DNA from: Hoeflea_A sp965249925 | GTDB taxonomy: Bacteria; Pseudomonadota; Alphaproteobacteria; Rhizobiales; Rhizobiaceae | Direction of reading: 5' to 3' | DNA length: 64,000 nt | NCBI GenBank assembly: GCA_965249925.1 | Contig: OZ252260.1 | Span: forward strand, 3,720,001-3,784,000 | Part shown: positions 35,760-44,753 of the stretch, piece after piece | Position numbering within the stretch: the first letter of the stretch is position 1 | Layout of the letters: every line of letters begins with the position of its first letter | The notes under the pieces: generated by a model | What the model saw: the letters and a program-made list of their open reading frames with translations, nothing else | Database searches by the model: none | Told to the model about the DNA's origin: nothing | Translations under genes and position numbers: made by a program

Positions 35760-36635
35760 ATGACTGGGATTACCTGGAACCACGGACATGTCGCCTACAC
35801 CGCGAGCGGCATCGGCGAAGCGGTGCTGATGATACATTGCTCGACCGCGACGGGCAGCGAATGGCGCAGCCTGAGCCAGTTGCTGGACGACGACTACTGG
35901 ACGATCCGGCCCGATCAGTGGGGATGCGGCCGCAGCGATCCTTGGACCGGGCAGGGCGCCTTCGATCTCGGATCGGAAGCCGGCCCGATCATCGGCATCC
36001 TCGAGGAAATCGACCATGCGGTGCACCTGGTCGGCCATTCCTATGGTGGCGGCGTCGCCATGCGCATCGCCCGCGAACGGCCGGACCTGATCCGCAGCCT
36101 GACGTTGATCGAACCGTCGGCTTTCTATCTGCTGCGCCAGGGATCGGGCCGTGAGCCGGCGCTGTTTCAGGAAATCTCCGATGTGGCCGAAACCGTCGCC
36201 GCCGCCGTCGCCTGCGGCGACTACTGGAGCGGCATGGGGCATTTCGTCGACTATTGGAACGGTCCGGGCGCCTGGGACGCAACGCCGTTTGAAACGCGTC
36301 TCGCCCTGATGCAGCGGTTGGGCAAGGTGGTGCTCGATTTCCGCGCGCTGTTCGACGAGCCGGTCGACCTGTGCGAATACGCGGCGCTTTTAATGCCGAC
36401 CCTCATCCTGTGCGGCGACCGCTCGCCGGCGCCGAGCCGACGCATCGTCGAGATGCTGGCGGCAACCATGCCCAACGTGCGGCGAGAAACCATCGCCGGC
36501 GCCGGGCACATGTCGCCGCTGACCCATCCGGACGCCGTCAACGCGGCCATCCGCCGGCACGTGGACAGCCACGCCCATTGGCAGCGGCCGCGCGTCTACG
36601 CGTCGGCGCCCGGCGCACGCCGCCTCGAGGCTTGA
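35760..36635 (+). CDS. alpha/beta hydrolase
   Basis: The 291-residue protein has the nucleophile elbow GHSYGG (Ser about residue 99), a likely catalytic Asp in LCGDRS and a His in GAGHMSPLTHP. Substrate is unknown; the family covers esterases, haloalkane and C-C bond hydrolases. I chose the ATG at 35760 because MTGITWNHGHVAYTASG begins the fold. It converges on the aldo/keto reductase. Confidence 0.85.
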   Translation: MTGITWNHGHVAYTASGIGEAVLMIHCSTATGSEWRSLSQLLDDDYWTIRPDQWGCGRSDPWTGQGAFDLGSEAGPIIGILEEIDHAVHLVGHSYGGGVAMRIARERPDLIRSLTLIEPSAFYLLRQGSGREPALFQEISDVAETVAAAVACGDYWSGMGHFVDYWNGPGAWDATPFETRLALMQRLGKVVLDFRALFDEPVDLCEYAALLMPTLILCGDRSPAPSRRIVEMLAATMPNVRRETIAGAGHMSPLTHPDAVNAAIRRHVDSHAHWQRPRVYASAPGARRLEA

Positions 36636-36642
36636 TCAGACG

Positions 36643-37623
36643 TCAGCGGTCGACCGCCCGCTGCATGTGCGCCGGGTAGCGTTCGCCTTGCACGGCAATG
36701 GCCGCCACCGCCCGATTGAGATCGGCACATTCGGCTTCGCTGAGCGCGACATCGGCGGCGCCGAGATTTTCCTGCAGCCGATGCAGCTTGGTGGTGCCGG
36801 GGATCGGCACGATCCACGGCTTCTGGGCGAGATGCCAGGCGAGCGCGATCTGCGCGCGCGTCACGCCCCTGCGATCAGCCATCGTGCCGATCAACTCGAC
36901 AAGCGCCTGATTGGCCTTGCGCGCTTCGCCGGAGAAACGCGGCAGATTCTGCCGGAAATCGTCGGCGCCAAATTCGGTGGTGTGGTCGATGGCGCCCGTC
37001 AGGAAGCCCCGGCCGAGCGGGCTGAACGGCACCAGGCCGATGCCCAGGTCCTCCAGCATCTCAAAATGCGTGTCCTCCAGTTCACGCCACCACAGCGAGT
37101 ATTCGCTCTGCAGCGCGGTGACCGGGAACACCGCATGGGCGCGGCGGATGCTGTCGACGCCGGCCTCCGACAGGCCGAAATGCCGGACCTTGCCTTCCGC
37201 GACCAGGTCCCTGACCGTGCCGGCGACATCTTCGATCGGCACATCCGGGTCGACGCGGTGCTGGTAGAACAGGTCGATGACGTCGGTGCGCAGCCTTTTC
37301 AGCGACGCCTCGGCAACCGCGCGGATGTGCGCCGGCCGGCTGTTTGTGACCGGAAAATTGCCGACATCGAAGCCGAACTTGGTGGCGATCACCACCTGGT
37401 CGCGCACCGGTTCGAGACCTTCCCCGACCACCTCTTCGTTAATGTAGGGCCCGTAGATCTCGGCCGTGTCGAAAAAGGTGACGCCGTGCTCGACCGCAGC
37501 GCGCAACAATGCGATGGCGTCGCTCTTATCCATCGGCGTCCCGTAGGCGTGGTTGAGGCCCATGCATCCGAAACCGATGGCCGATACCTCGAGACCGCCG
37601 TTTCCGAGCCTGCGTTTTTGCAT
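36643..37623 (-). CDS. aldo/keto reductase
   Basis: A 326-residue NADPH-dependent reductase of the AKR superfamily (YajO/Tas-like group). Visible features are FFDTAEIYGP with the catalytic Asp and Tyr, the Lys in VIATKFGFD, the His in FYQHRVD, and IPGTTKLHRLQENLGA at the cofactor end. It acts on aldehydes or ketones; the substrate is unknown. The ATG at 37623 follows AAGGA. It stands alone and converges on the hydrolase. Confidence 0.92.
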   Translation of the reverse strand: MQKRRLGNGGLEVSAIGFGCMGLNHAYGTPMDKSDAIALLRAAVEHGVTFFDTAEIYGPYINEEVVGEGLEPVRDQVVIATKFGFDVGNFPVTNSRPAHIRAVAEASLKRLRTDVIDLFYQHRVDPDVPIEDVAGTVRDLVAEGKVRHFGLSEAGVDSIRRAHAVFPVTALQSEYSLWWRELEDTHFEMLEDLGIGLVPFSPLGRGFLTGAIDHTTEFGADDFRQNLPRFSGEARKANQALVELIGTMADRRGVTRAQIALAWHLAQKPWIVPIPGTTKLHRLQENLGAADVALSEAECADLNRAVAAIAVQGERYPAHMQRAVDR

Positions 37624-37990
37624 ATCCGTTTTTCCTTTCCGGTGCGGTTGGCACGTCGGCGCCGATCACGACTCCTCAATGGCCCTGTTTTCCTGTGAGA
37701 TAGACACGTCAGACATAAGCGACGGCGGCGAGAGATTCACGGCACGTTATCGTTTGGGTCATTTTATAACAATATGGGTCGAACTCGAGTCTGTGGCAGA
37801 AGCGGACAATCAGGCCTGTCTTCGGGTCGGCTTCTTTCATTTGTAATGTCCTGGAGCTAGGTTTTGCATCACCCATCGCGAAGGGCGATCGACGGTCTCG
37901 GCGATCCACAAGCTGTCGGTCAACGCGCATGCCGGTTTTTCAATGGGGTCGCGGCGGGTTTCTCGCGCCGCTCGAAAGGGGTCTCAAACC
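37624..37990. other. intergenic stretch upstream of the sulfite dehydrogenase
   Basis: About 370 bases between divergent genes. A 55-codon open frame (37679-37846, +) exists but lacks a clear ribosome binding site and is contradicted by another open frame on the other strand, so I do not call it. Probably holds the promoters of both neighbours. Confidence 0.4.
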
Positions 37991-39286
37991 ATGAAGCACG
38001 GTTCCGAAGATTGGCTGCGTTCGGCCGCGATCGCCGACGGCGGACTGTTGAGCCGGCGACGGCTTTTGGGTGGCGCGATGACAATCGGTGGAACTGCGGC
38101 GGCAGTCAATGTCGGTTTCTCCGACCAGGTCCGGGCCGCCTCATCGCTGCCCGAGTGGGCGACCACGGCAGGGGTGCCCGCCCGCGGTTACGGCCTGCCC
38201 GCGGCCTTTGAAGAGGACGTCAAGCGTACCCTGATCAAGCCCTGGGAGGGGCTTGCCCCGGGCTACAGCTTCTCGGGAACACCGTTGCAGCATCTGCGCG
38301 GAACGATCACTCCCAATGGGCTTCATTTCGAAGTGCATCATGGCGGGCGCGCCGACATCGACCCGGCGGCGCACACCCTGATGATCCATGGACTTGTCGA
38401 GCGCCCGCTCAAATTCGACCTTGCCACCCTCGACCGCTATCCCATGGTAACCCGCGTCCATTTCATCGAGTGCGCCGGCAACAGTTTCTTTAACGCGCTG
38501 ATGGACGAACCGATGCAGGCCGGATGCGATATGCTTCACGGCTTGGTCTCCAATGCCGAGTGGACGGGGATCCCGCTCGCGATCCTGTTGGCAGAGGCCG
38601 GTGTCGACCCGCGCGCACAGTGGGTGGTGGCCGCCGGTGACGATGCGCCCAGCCTCGCCCGCTCGATCCCGTTGGAAAAGGCCATGGCGGACGGCATGCT
38701 GGCGCTCTTTCAGAACGGCGAACGCCTGCGGCCCGAGCAAGGTTATCCCATGCGCCTGCTTCTGCCGGGTTACGAGGGCAACATGAACATAAAGTGGGTG
38801 ACCAGTCTTTGGCTGACCGAATCACCCGCCTACACCAAGGACGAATCCGGCCAGTACACGGAAATGCTGGCCGATGGCACCGTCCTGGCGTTCAGCTTCG
38901 GAATGGGGGTCAAGTCGGTGATCACACACCCGTCGGCGACCATGACCATGTCGGGGCCCGGCCTGTACGAGATCTCCGGTCTTGCCTGGTCCGGCGGCGG
39001 TGCCGTTCGGACGGTCGAGGTTTCGGCCGACGGCGGTCAAAGCTGGGCGGAGGCGGATCTCACCGCGCCGGTGCTGGAACAGGCATTGACCCGATTTACG
39101 ATGCCGTGGCACTGGGACGGCACGCCGGTTGTCCTGATGAGCAGAGCCGTCGACGCTACGGGTGCCAGGCAACCGACGCGAAGCGAATGGAAACGCCGTT
39201 ACGCCGCAACCAATGCTAATCACTATAACGCCATTCAGGCCTGGCACATTGCCGCCGACGGAAACATCGCCAATGTCTATGCTTAG
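37991..39286 (+). CDS. soxC: SoxC-like molybdopterin sulfite/sulfane dehydrogenase
   Basis: The 431-residue protein has a twin-arginine signal (SRRRLLGGAM, residues 21-30), so it is folded with its cofactor and exported. The molybdenum-binding cysteine is in HFIECAGNS (about residue 161). The C-terminal dimerisation domain (around TMSGPGLYEISGLAWSGGG) is present. Family members oxidise sulfite to sulfate, or sulfane sulfur in the Sox complex, passing electrons to a cytochrome c. The ATG at 37991 precedes the signal; the frame is open upstream but without a signal. It overlaps its cytochrome gene by 14 bases. No soxXYZAB genes are seen, so sulfite oxidation is likelier than thiosulfate oxidation. 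Confidence 0.9.
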   Translation: MKHGSEDWLRSAAIADGGLLSRRRLLGGAMTIGGTAAAVNVGFSDQVRAASSLPEWATTAGVPARGYGLPAAFEEDVKRTLIKPWEGLAPGYSFSGTPLQHLRGTITPNGLHFEVHHGGRADIDPAAHTLMIHGLVERPLKFDLATLDRYPMVTRVHFIECAGNSFFNALMDEPMQAGCDMLHGLVSNAEWTGIPLAILLAEAGVDPRAQWVVAAGDDAPSLARSIPLEKAMADGMLALFQNGERLRPEQGYPMRLLLPGYEGNMNIKWVTSLWLTESPAYTKDESGQYTEMLADGTVLAFSFGMGVKSVITHPSATMTMSGPGLYEISGLAWSGGGAVRTVEVSADGGQSWAEADLTAPVLEQALTRFTMPWHWDGTPVVLMSRAVDATGARQPTRSEWKRRYAATNANHYNAIQAWHIAADGNIANVYA

Positions 39287-39797
39287 GATCACGCTGTTTG
39301 CCACCCTGGCGGCCACACTTCCGGCGGCCGCCGGAACCGATGGCCCGGGTCTCGGCCTTCCCTTGAGTGAAGACGAGATCCCGACCTATGCACGCTCGGT
39401 GATGCCCGACGGCACGGGCCTGCCGCCAGGCAGCGGCACCGCAGCCGCGGGCCAGCCGATTTATGAGGCGCAATGCGGCCATTGCCACGGCGAGACCGGT
39501 GTGGAAGGTCCGATCACACCACCGGTTGGCCCCAGCGCCGATTTCGCCAAACCGGCGGGTGCCTATTGGCCGTATGCCACGACTCTCTTCGATTATGTTC
39601 GGCGGGCGATGCCCTTCTATGATCCAAAGTCGTTGAGCGATGACGAGGTTTATGCGCTGACCGCCTATCTGCTCTTCCGCAACGACCTCATCGCGGAGGA
39701 TGCCGTCATCGACGCAAACAGCCTTCCAGCCGTTCGCATGCCGAACCGGGACCGCTACATCGATCTGTGGGCGGAACAGGGCGCTACCCCCTATTGA
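39273..39797 (+). CDS. c-type cytochrome partner of SoxC (SoxD-like)
   Basis: The 174-residue protein has a signal peptide (to about residue 20) and one haem site CGHCH (residues 68-72), with a possible Met axial ligand in RAMPFYDP. It is the electron acceptor for the SoxC-like enzyme in the periplasm. Classical SoxD has two haems; this has one. The ATG at 39273 lies inside the end of soxC, with a second ATG six bases on. Confidence 0.85.
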   Translation: MSMLRITLFATLAATLPAAAGTDGPGLGLPLSEDEIPTYARSVMPDGTGLPPGSGTAAAGQPIYEAQCGHCHGETGVEGPITPPVGPSADFAKPAGAYWPYATTLFDYVRRAMPFYDPKSLSDDEVYALTAYLLFRNDLIAEDAVIDANSLPAVRMPNRDRYIDLWAEQGATPY

Positions 39798-39818
39798 ACG
39801 GCGCCGATCGCCGTCTCG

Positions 39819-41195
39819 TTACGGCGCCCAGGGCGCCGTCGTGTTGGTGGGTTCGGGACCGCCCGGCCGGAACCCCGATTTTTCCGGCACCTCATAACGC
39901 GCAAAATAGGCTTCAAGCTGCTGTGTGAGCCGGTCGACCAGCGCTTCAAGTTCGGGCTCGGCAGCCAGATTCACGGTTTCGCGCGGATCGTCCTTGATAT
40001 CGAAAAGCAGAATCTCGTTGGTATCAGAGCGCCGCAGCAGCTTGTGACGGCGGGTGCGGATCATCCGCACCGAGCCGTATTCGCCGAACTGGACGGTGCG
40101 CCAGGCACCGTCCAGCGGCGCATTGCTCAGCAGCGGCAGGAAACTGCGTCCGGCATAACCCTTAGCCGGCTGGTTCTGCGGTGTTACGCCGGCAAAATCG
40201 GCGAGTGTCTGGAACAGGTCGAGATGGTCGACATATTCGATACGGCGCTGGCCGGAAAATAACGCACCTGGATGGTGAAAGATCATCGGGATCCGGATGC
40301 TCTCCTCCACCATGTTGAGCGGCATCGTGCCGTTGCCCTTGCCCCAGATGCCGTGATGGCCGCAGCACAGCCCGTGGTCGGAGGTGTAGACGATCAGTGT
40401 GTCGTCGCGCAGCGACAGCGCGTCCAGCGTGTCCATCAGCCGGCCGACCGCCTCGTCGAGGCTGGAGATGGCGGCATAGTATTGCGCCAACGCGGTGTGC
40501 TGTTCGGTGCGCGGCACGAATTCGCGCGATTCGAGATTCTGATAGCCGAACGGATAGGCCGGGTCGGGCGGAATATCATCGAAGCTGCAATCGCGGTATT
40601 GCGCCACCAGCCGCGGCGGGTGGTCGGCCCACGGGCTGTGCGTGGCGGTGTGGCCGACAAATAGAAAAAACGGCCGGTCCCGGTCAAAACCATTGAGAAA
40701 ATCGACAGCCGCGTCGGTAATCACCTGGGATTTGTACCCTTTGTATTCGACAATCGTGCCGTCCAGGCTGTAGCGATAGCGACCCCGCGCCTCGACCGGA
40801 TAATCGCCGCTGAGCGCGAACCAGCGGTCGAAGCCCGGATGCGGCTCGATATCGTTGCCGAGGTGCCATTTGCCCGACAGCGCCACCTGGTAGCCGGCCT
40901 GTTTGAGCAGTTCCGGCAGGGTGGTTTCGTCGTCGAGCCAGCGCCGCGTGCCGAATTCCGAGCCGGTGGCGATATAGTCATGAAGCCCGTGCTGGGAGGC
41001 GAGGCGCCCGGTCAGGAAACAGGCCCGTGCCGGCGAGCACACCGGCGTCGGCGTGAAGGCGTTCTCCATGACCACGCCCGATTTGGCCAGGTAGTCCAGC
41101 GTCGGCGTACGCAGTTCCCGGTTGCCGTAGGCCGGTAAAGCCCACTGCCCGTGATCGTCATTGAAGATGACGACAATGTTCTTTGAGGTTGGCAT
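39819..41195 (-). CDS. type I sulfatase (cysteine type)
   Basis: The 458-residue protein belongs to the alkaline-phosphatase-like sulfatases. The motif CSPARACFLTG (Cys53) is the C-x-P-x-R site converted to formylglycine. Metal-binding aspartates are at 13-14 (NDDHGQ) and in TSDHG. No signal peptide is visible, so it may act in the cytoplasm on an imported sulfate ester. I used the ATG at 41195, 12 bases after the permease stop; the upstream in-frame region overlaps the permease gene. A formylglycine-generating enzyme must be elsewhere. Confidence 0.9.
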   Translation of the reverse strand: MPTSKNIVVIFNDDHGQWALPAYGNRELRTPTLDYLAKSGVVMENAFTPTPVCSPARACFLTGRLASQHGLHDYIATGSEFGTRRWLDDETTLPELLKQAGYQVALSGKWHLGNDIEPHPGFDRWFALSGDYPVEARGRYRYSLDGTIVEYKGYKSQVITDAAVDFLNGFDRDRPFFLFVGHTATHSPWADHPPRLVAQYRDCSFDDIPPDPAYPFGYQNLESREFVPRTEQHTALAQYYAAISSLDEAVGRLMDTLDALSLRDDTLIVYTSDHGLCCGHHGIWGKGNGTMPLNMVEESIRIPMIFHHPGALFSGQRRIEYVDHLDLFQTLADFAGVTPQNQPAKGYAGRSFLPLLSNAPLDGAWRTVQFGEYGSVRMIRTRRHKLLRRSDTNEILLFDIKDDPRETVNLAAEPELEALVDRLTQQLEAYFARYEVPEKSGFRPGGPEPTNTTAPWAP

Positions 41196-41206
41196 AAATT
41201 CCTGGA

Positions 41207-42022
41207 CTAGTAGTTCGCGGCGGATCGGACGAACCGTCCGATGACATGTTTGCCGAACATTTTCCAGGCATAGTCGGTTAAAAGGCCGAGAAAGCCGAGC
41301 AGGAAGATACCGACGAACATCCAGTCGATCTTGAAATAGAGTTTTGATGTCCAGATCAGATAGCCAAGACCGGATTCGGCGGCGAGCATTTCGACCGCGA
41401 CGATCACCAGAAACGACGACGCAAGTGCCAGCCGCATGCCGACATAGATAGCCGGCATCGCGGCCGGAATCGTCACCTTCCAGAAGATCTGCCAGGTCGT
41501 CGCGCCGAAGGTCAGTGCCGCCAGCCGCTTGTTCTGCGGGATGGTGACGACTCCGGTGGCGGTGTTGACCATGACGATGAAGGCGGTGGCGTACATGACG
41601 AGCAGGATTTTCGACAATTCGCCGACACCGAACCAGACGATGAACAGCGTCACCAGGGCGATCGCCGGAATAAAGCGCAGGAAGTGGATGTAGGGATCGA
41701 TGACGCGCTTGGCATTGAGGAAACTGCCGACCAGCAGGCCAATCGGAATCGCCACAAGACTGCCGAGGATCCAGCCGCCGAGAATGCGCATCAGGCTCGA
41801 CACGATATGTGTCGTCAGCAGGCCCTGCCGGTGCAGTTCGACAGCGCCGGTGAAAATCGCCGATACCGGCGGCAGAAAGAACGGGTCGATGAAAGCGCGG
41901 GCACCAATCTCCCACGCCAGCAATCCGATGAGGATCGAGAGCGGCGAAATCAGGTTCGCCGCCAGCACGAACCGGGTGGCGCGGCCGGTCTTTTCGGTTC
42001 CGGGCCGATCGATCACTGCCAT
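41207..42022 (-). CDS. ABC transporter permease, taurine/sulfonate type (SsuC/TauC-like)
   Basis: The 271-residue membrane protein has about six helices and the EAA loop segment around ALTFGATTWQIFWKVTIPAAMPAIYVGMR. It matches the permeases for taurine, sulfonates or nitrate. Its start overlaps the ATPase stop by 10 bases. Gene order on the minus strand is binding protein, ATPase, permease, sulfatase. Confidence 0.92.
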   Translation of the reverse strand: MAVIDRPGTEKTGRATRFVLAANLISPLSILIGLLAWEIGARAFIDPFFLPPVSAIFTGAVELHRQGLLTTHIVSSLMRILGGWILGSLVAIPIGLLVGSFLNAKRVIDPYIHFLRFIPAIALVTLFIVWFGVGELSKILLVMYATAFIVMVNTATGVVTIPQNKRLAALTFGATTWQIFWKVTIPAAMPAIYVGMRLALASSFLVIVAVEMLAAESGLGYLIWTSKLYFKIDWMFVGIFLLGFLGLLTDYAWKMFGKHVIGRFVRSAANY

Positions 42023-42786
42023 ACTTTGCGCACCTCTTCTTCAATGTCCGCCGAGATCCGCTCCAGCAGGTCGACATAGCGCGGGTCGCTCTGCCGGCGC
42101 GGATACTCCATCGCCACCTCGTAAGTGTGTTTGATATGGGCCGACGGGCCCGCCGACATCAGGATGATGCGCTGGCCGAGATTGAGCGCCTCGCGGATAT
42201 CGTGGGTGACGTAGATCGCCGTGCCGCCGACCTCGGTCCAGATCGATACCATCTGATTTTGCAGGATCTGACGCGTCTGCGCGTCGAGCGACGCGAACGG
42301 CTCGTCCATCAGCATGATCGCCGGGCGCATGGCCAGCATGCGGGCGATCTGCACGCGTTGTTTCATGCCGCCGGACAGTTCGTCGGGAAACTTGTCGGCG
42401 TGGTTGAGCAGGTTGACCATGGTCAGCGCCGCGTCACGGCGGCTGATCCGCTCGGACCGCGGCACGCGGTTGATCTTCAGGCCAAACTCGACATTCTCGC
42501 TGACCGTGAGCCATTCGTAGAGGGCGCTTTCGAGGTCCTGGAAAACCATGCCCCGATCCTTGCCGGGGCCGGCTATCGGCTTGCCGTCGATTTCGATCCG
42601 CCCTTCGGTCGCCTCGTCAAAGCCGGCGACCAGCTTCAGAAGGGTCGACTTGCCGCAGCCGCTCGGACCCAGCAGGATCAGAAATTCCCCCTCCGGAATC
42701 GTCAGATCGATGCCGCTGAGAATCATCGGCGTGGCAGGACCCGCTTTGCGGTAGGAAAAGCCCACTGAATTCAGCGAAATGGTCAT
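42013..42786 (-). CDS. ABC transporter ATP-binding protein, taurine/sulfonate type (SsuB/TauB-like)
   Basis: The 257-residue ATPase has Walker A LGPSGCGKSTLL, signature ELSGGMKQRVQIARMLAM and Walker B IMLMDEPFASLD. I chose the ATG at 42786 (MTISLNSVGF) with GGAG upstream; an upstream ATG at 42807 adds seven residues. It energises the permease encoded downstream. Confidence 0.92.
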   Translation of the reverse strand: MTISLNSVGFSYRKAGPATPMILSGIDLTIPEGEFLILLGPSGCGKSTLLKLVAGFDEATEGRIEIDGKPIAGPGKDRGMVFQDLESALYEWLTVSENVEFGLKINRVPRSERISRRDAALTMVNLLNHADKFPDELSGGMKQRVQIARMLAMRPAIMLMDEPFASLDAQTRQILQNQMVSIWTEVGGTAIYVTHDIREALNLGQRIILMSAGPSAHIKHTYEVAMEYPRRQSDPRYVDLLERISADIEEEVRKVWQ

Positions 42787-42851
42787 CCATTCAAACTCCA
42801 CCTGCACATGGTGCGGGATGCCGCGCCGGCAAAGCGGCGCGGCGTGCGCGG

Positions 42852-43835
42852 TTAGTCGAGGCTGTCGACGGACTCGACGTCAGGTGCCGCTTCCTTCAAT
42901 ACGGCGATATCGAATTGTGCCGGATAGTCGTACGGCGGATCGATCATCCCCCGCGATACGAGGAACTCGTATTTGTCGCGAAGCGATGCCATGGCCGCCG
43001 GCTCGAAGCTCAAAGTATAATTCTGGCCCATGATCACCGGCTTCACTTTGGCAGCGTCGCCGGCGATCCCTTTGGCGACAATGGCCGCCGCCTCGTCGAG
43101 ATCGCCTTTCACCACCGCCGACGCCTTGTCGAGCGCCCGCAGGGTCGCCACCACCATGTCGCGGTTGTTTTCCAGGTAGTCCTTGGAGACCACGAGCAGG
43201 GCCGTCGTCTTCTGGTTGACGATGCTGTCGTCAGCCTCGAAGCGATAACGGTCATCGCCGGCCATCTGTTCGACACCCTGGCCCCAGATCCAGGCGGCGT
43301 CGACCCGTCCGGCCTTCATCGCGCCGATGATCTCGAAAAGGCTGCCGAAGCCAACCAGTTCCACATCCGCATCCGGATTGACGCCGTTGTCGCTGAGATG
43401 CGTGCGGGTCACGAATTCCTGGGCGGTTCCGGTCGCCACGGCTATTTTTTTACCTTTGAGGTCTTCCGGTCCGGTGTAGTCCGGCGACACGTAAAGTTTG
43501 TGCCAGCCGGGATTGGGTGTACCGATCAGCGCCGGAACCGAAAGCTTGCCGGAGCTCAACCGTGTCAGCAGCGGCATGTCGATGATGACGCCGAAATCGG
43601 CCTGCCCGGCAAGCACCGCATCGACGGTGTCGACACCATAGGAAAAGGTCAGCATGACGGGTTTGATGCCTTCCTCGGCCAGATAGCCCTTCGCCTCGGC
43701 CACGCGGATCAAGGTGCCGAGCACAAAACCGTCGACCGCGTAGCGCACCTCGGTGTCCGCCGATGCGGCCGGTGCGACCGCCAGGCTCGCGGCAAGCAAC
43801 AGTCCTTTCAGGGTGCTTGAAAAAAAGCGCGTCAT
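42852..43835 (-). CDS. ABC substrate-binding protein, NMT1/TauA-like
   Basis: The 327-residue protein has a signal peptide (about residues 1-26, cut after ASA) and a TauA/SsuA-like fold, with AVLAGQADFGVIID and LKGKKIAVATGTAQEF. It binds a small anionic ligand, plausibly a sulfate ester or sulfonate because two sulfatases flank the system. The binding residues cannot be compared by eye with taurine-specific proteins. Confidence 0.9.
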   Translation of the reverse strand: MTRFFSSTLKGLLLAASLAVAPAASADTEVRYAVDGFVLGTLIRVAEAKGYLAEEGIKPVMLTFSYGVDTVDAVLAGQADFGVIIDMPLLTRLSSGKLSVPALIGTPNPGWHKLYVSPDYTGPEDLKGKKIAVATGTAQEFVTRTHLSDNGVNPDADVELVGFGSLFEIIGAMKAGRVDAAWIWGQGVEQMAGDDRYRFEADDSIVNQKTTALLVVSKDYLENNRDMVVATLRALDKASAVVKGDLDEAAAIVAKGIAGDAAKVKPVIMGQNYTLSFEPAAMASLRDKYEFLVSRGMIDPPYDYPAQFDIAVLKEAAPDVESVDSLD

Positions 43836-43871
43836 GTCAGTTCTCCTGTTCCCGTTATGGTATCGGCCCGA

Positions 43872-44636
43872 TCAGGGTTTCGGCCCCGCGATGCGCCCTG
43901 TCAGGTCCTCTCGGTTGTTGAGGCGTTGCTCCGCCTCCTCGGCCGCCGCATAGACCGATTTCAGGCAGGAATCCGTTTCCTTCGGATCCACATTGATGCC
44001 GGCAATGGCCATGACGCCGCGGACCGTGTGGCCGGGGCTCTGGTGCACCGGCACGGCGATGCGCGTGACTGCACCCTCCTGGCTCACATTGTGGCCGTCA
44101 CGACGGATGCGCTGCAGAATCGTGTCGTAGTGACCGATCTCGCGTTCACCGACCTGCTCCTCCAGGAGGTAGAGCGCGGTCTCCGGTGCCTGAAAGGCGA
44201 GCAGGGTCAGCGCCATGCCGTTGTCATGCAATTCGTAGTGCTTGAAGTAGAGCTCGATGAAGTGAAACGACGACGGCATCTCCGTCTTGGTGGTCAACAC
44301 AAAGGAATCGTTGGCAAACCGGGCAAAACAGGCGGAATGGCCGGTTTCGAAGGCCAGGTTCTTGACCACCGGTTCGATGATCTCGGCCTCCGACCAATGG
44401 CCGCTCAAATGCCGCGCCATCGTCATGGCGCGCGCCCCGACGACATAGTGCCCGCGCTGCTCGGTTTCGATCCACCCCTCGTTCAGAAGCATTTTCAGAA
44501 GCCGTGACAGGCTCGCCGCCGACACGCCGATTTCGCTTTCCAGCTTGGAAAAGGACATGCCCTCCGGGGTCCGCGACAACGTGTCGAGGATAATCAGGGC
44601 GCGCCGCCCGGCCAGCAATTGATTTTCACCAACCAT
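43872..44636 (-). CDS. IclR family transcriptional regulator
   Basis: The 254-residue protein has an N-terminal winged helix (about residues 8-65: MSFSKLESEIGVSAASLSRLLKMLLNEGWI) and a C-terminal ligand-binding GAF-like domain (TRIAVPVHQSPGHTVRGVMAIAG). It probably controls the ABC-sulfatase operon next to it and the divergent second sulfatase. I prefer the ATG at 44636; a start at 44669 would add 11 residues. Confidence 0.88.
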   Translation of the reverse strand: MVGENQLLAGRRALIILDTLSRTPEGMSFSKLESEIGVSAASLSRLLKMLLNEGWIETEQRGHYVVGARAMTMARHLSGHWSEAEIIEPVVKNLAFETGHSACFARFANDSFVLTTKTEMPSSFHFIELYFKHYELHDNGMALTLLAFQAPETALYLLEEQVGEREIGHYDTILQRIRRDGHNVSQEGAVTRIAVPVHQSPGHTVRGVMAIAGINVDPKETDSCLKSVYAAAEEAEQRLNNREDLTGRIAGPKP

Positions 44637-44753
44637 AAGTCTAGTTTCATAAACAATACCAACTTTCAATTATGGAAGTAATGATTGGCCTGGTTCCGAT
44701 TGTCAAGTCCGGTCTCGGCTTTGCGCCACGCGAAAAAGGAAGGCAGCCCGCCC

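Noticed and set aside
37679..37846. 55-codon frame between the reductase and soxC
   Set aside because: No ribosome binding site, no family and a competing frame on the other strand.
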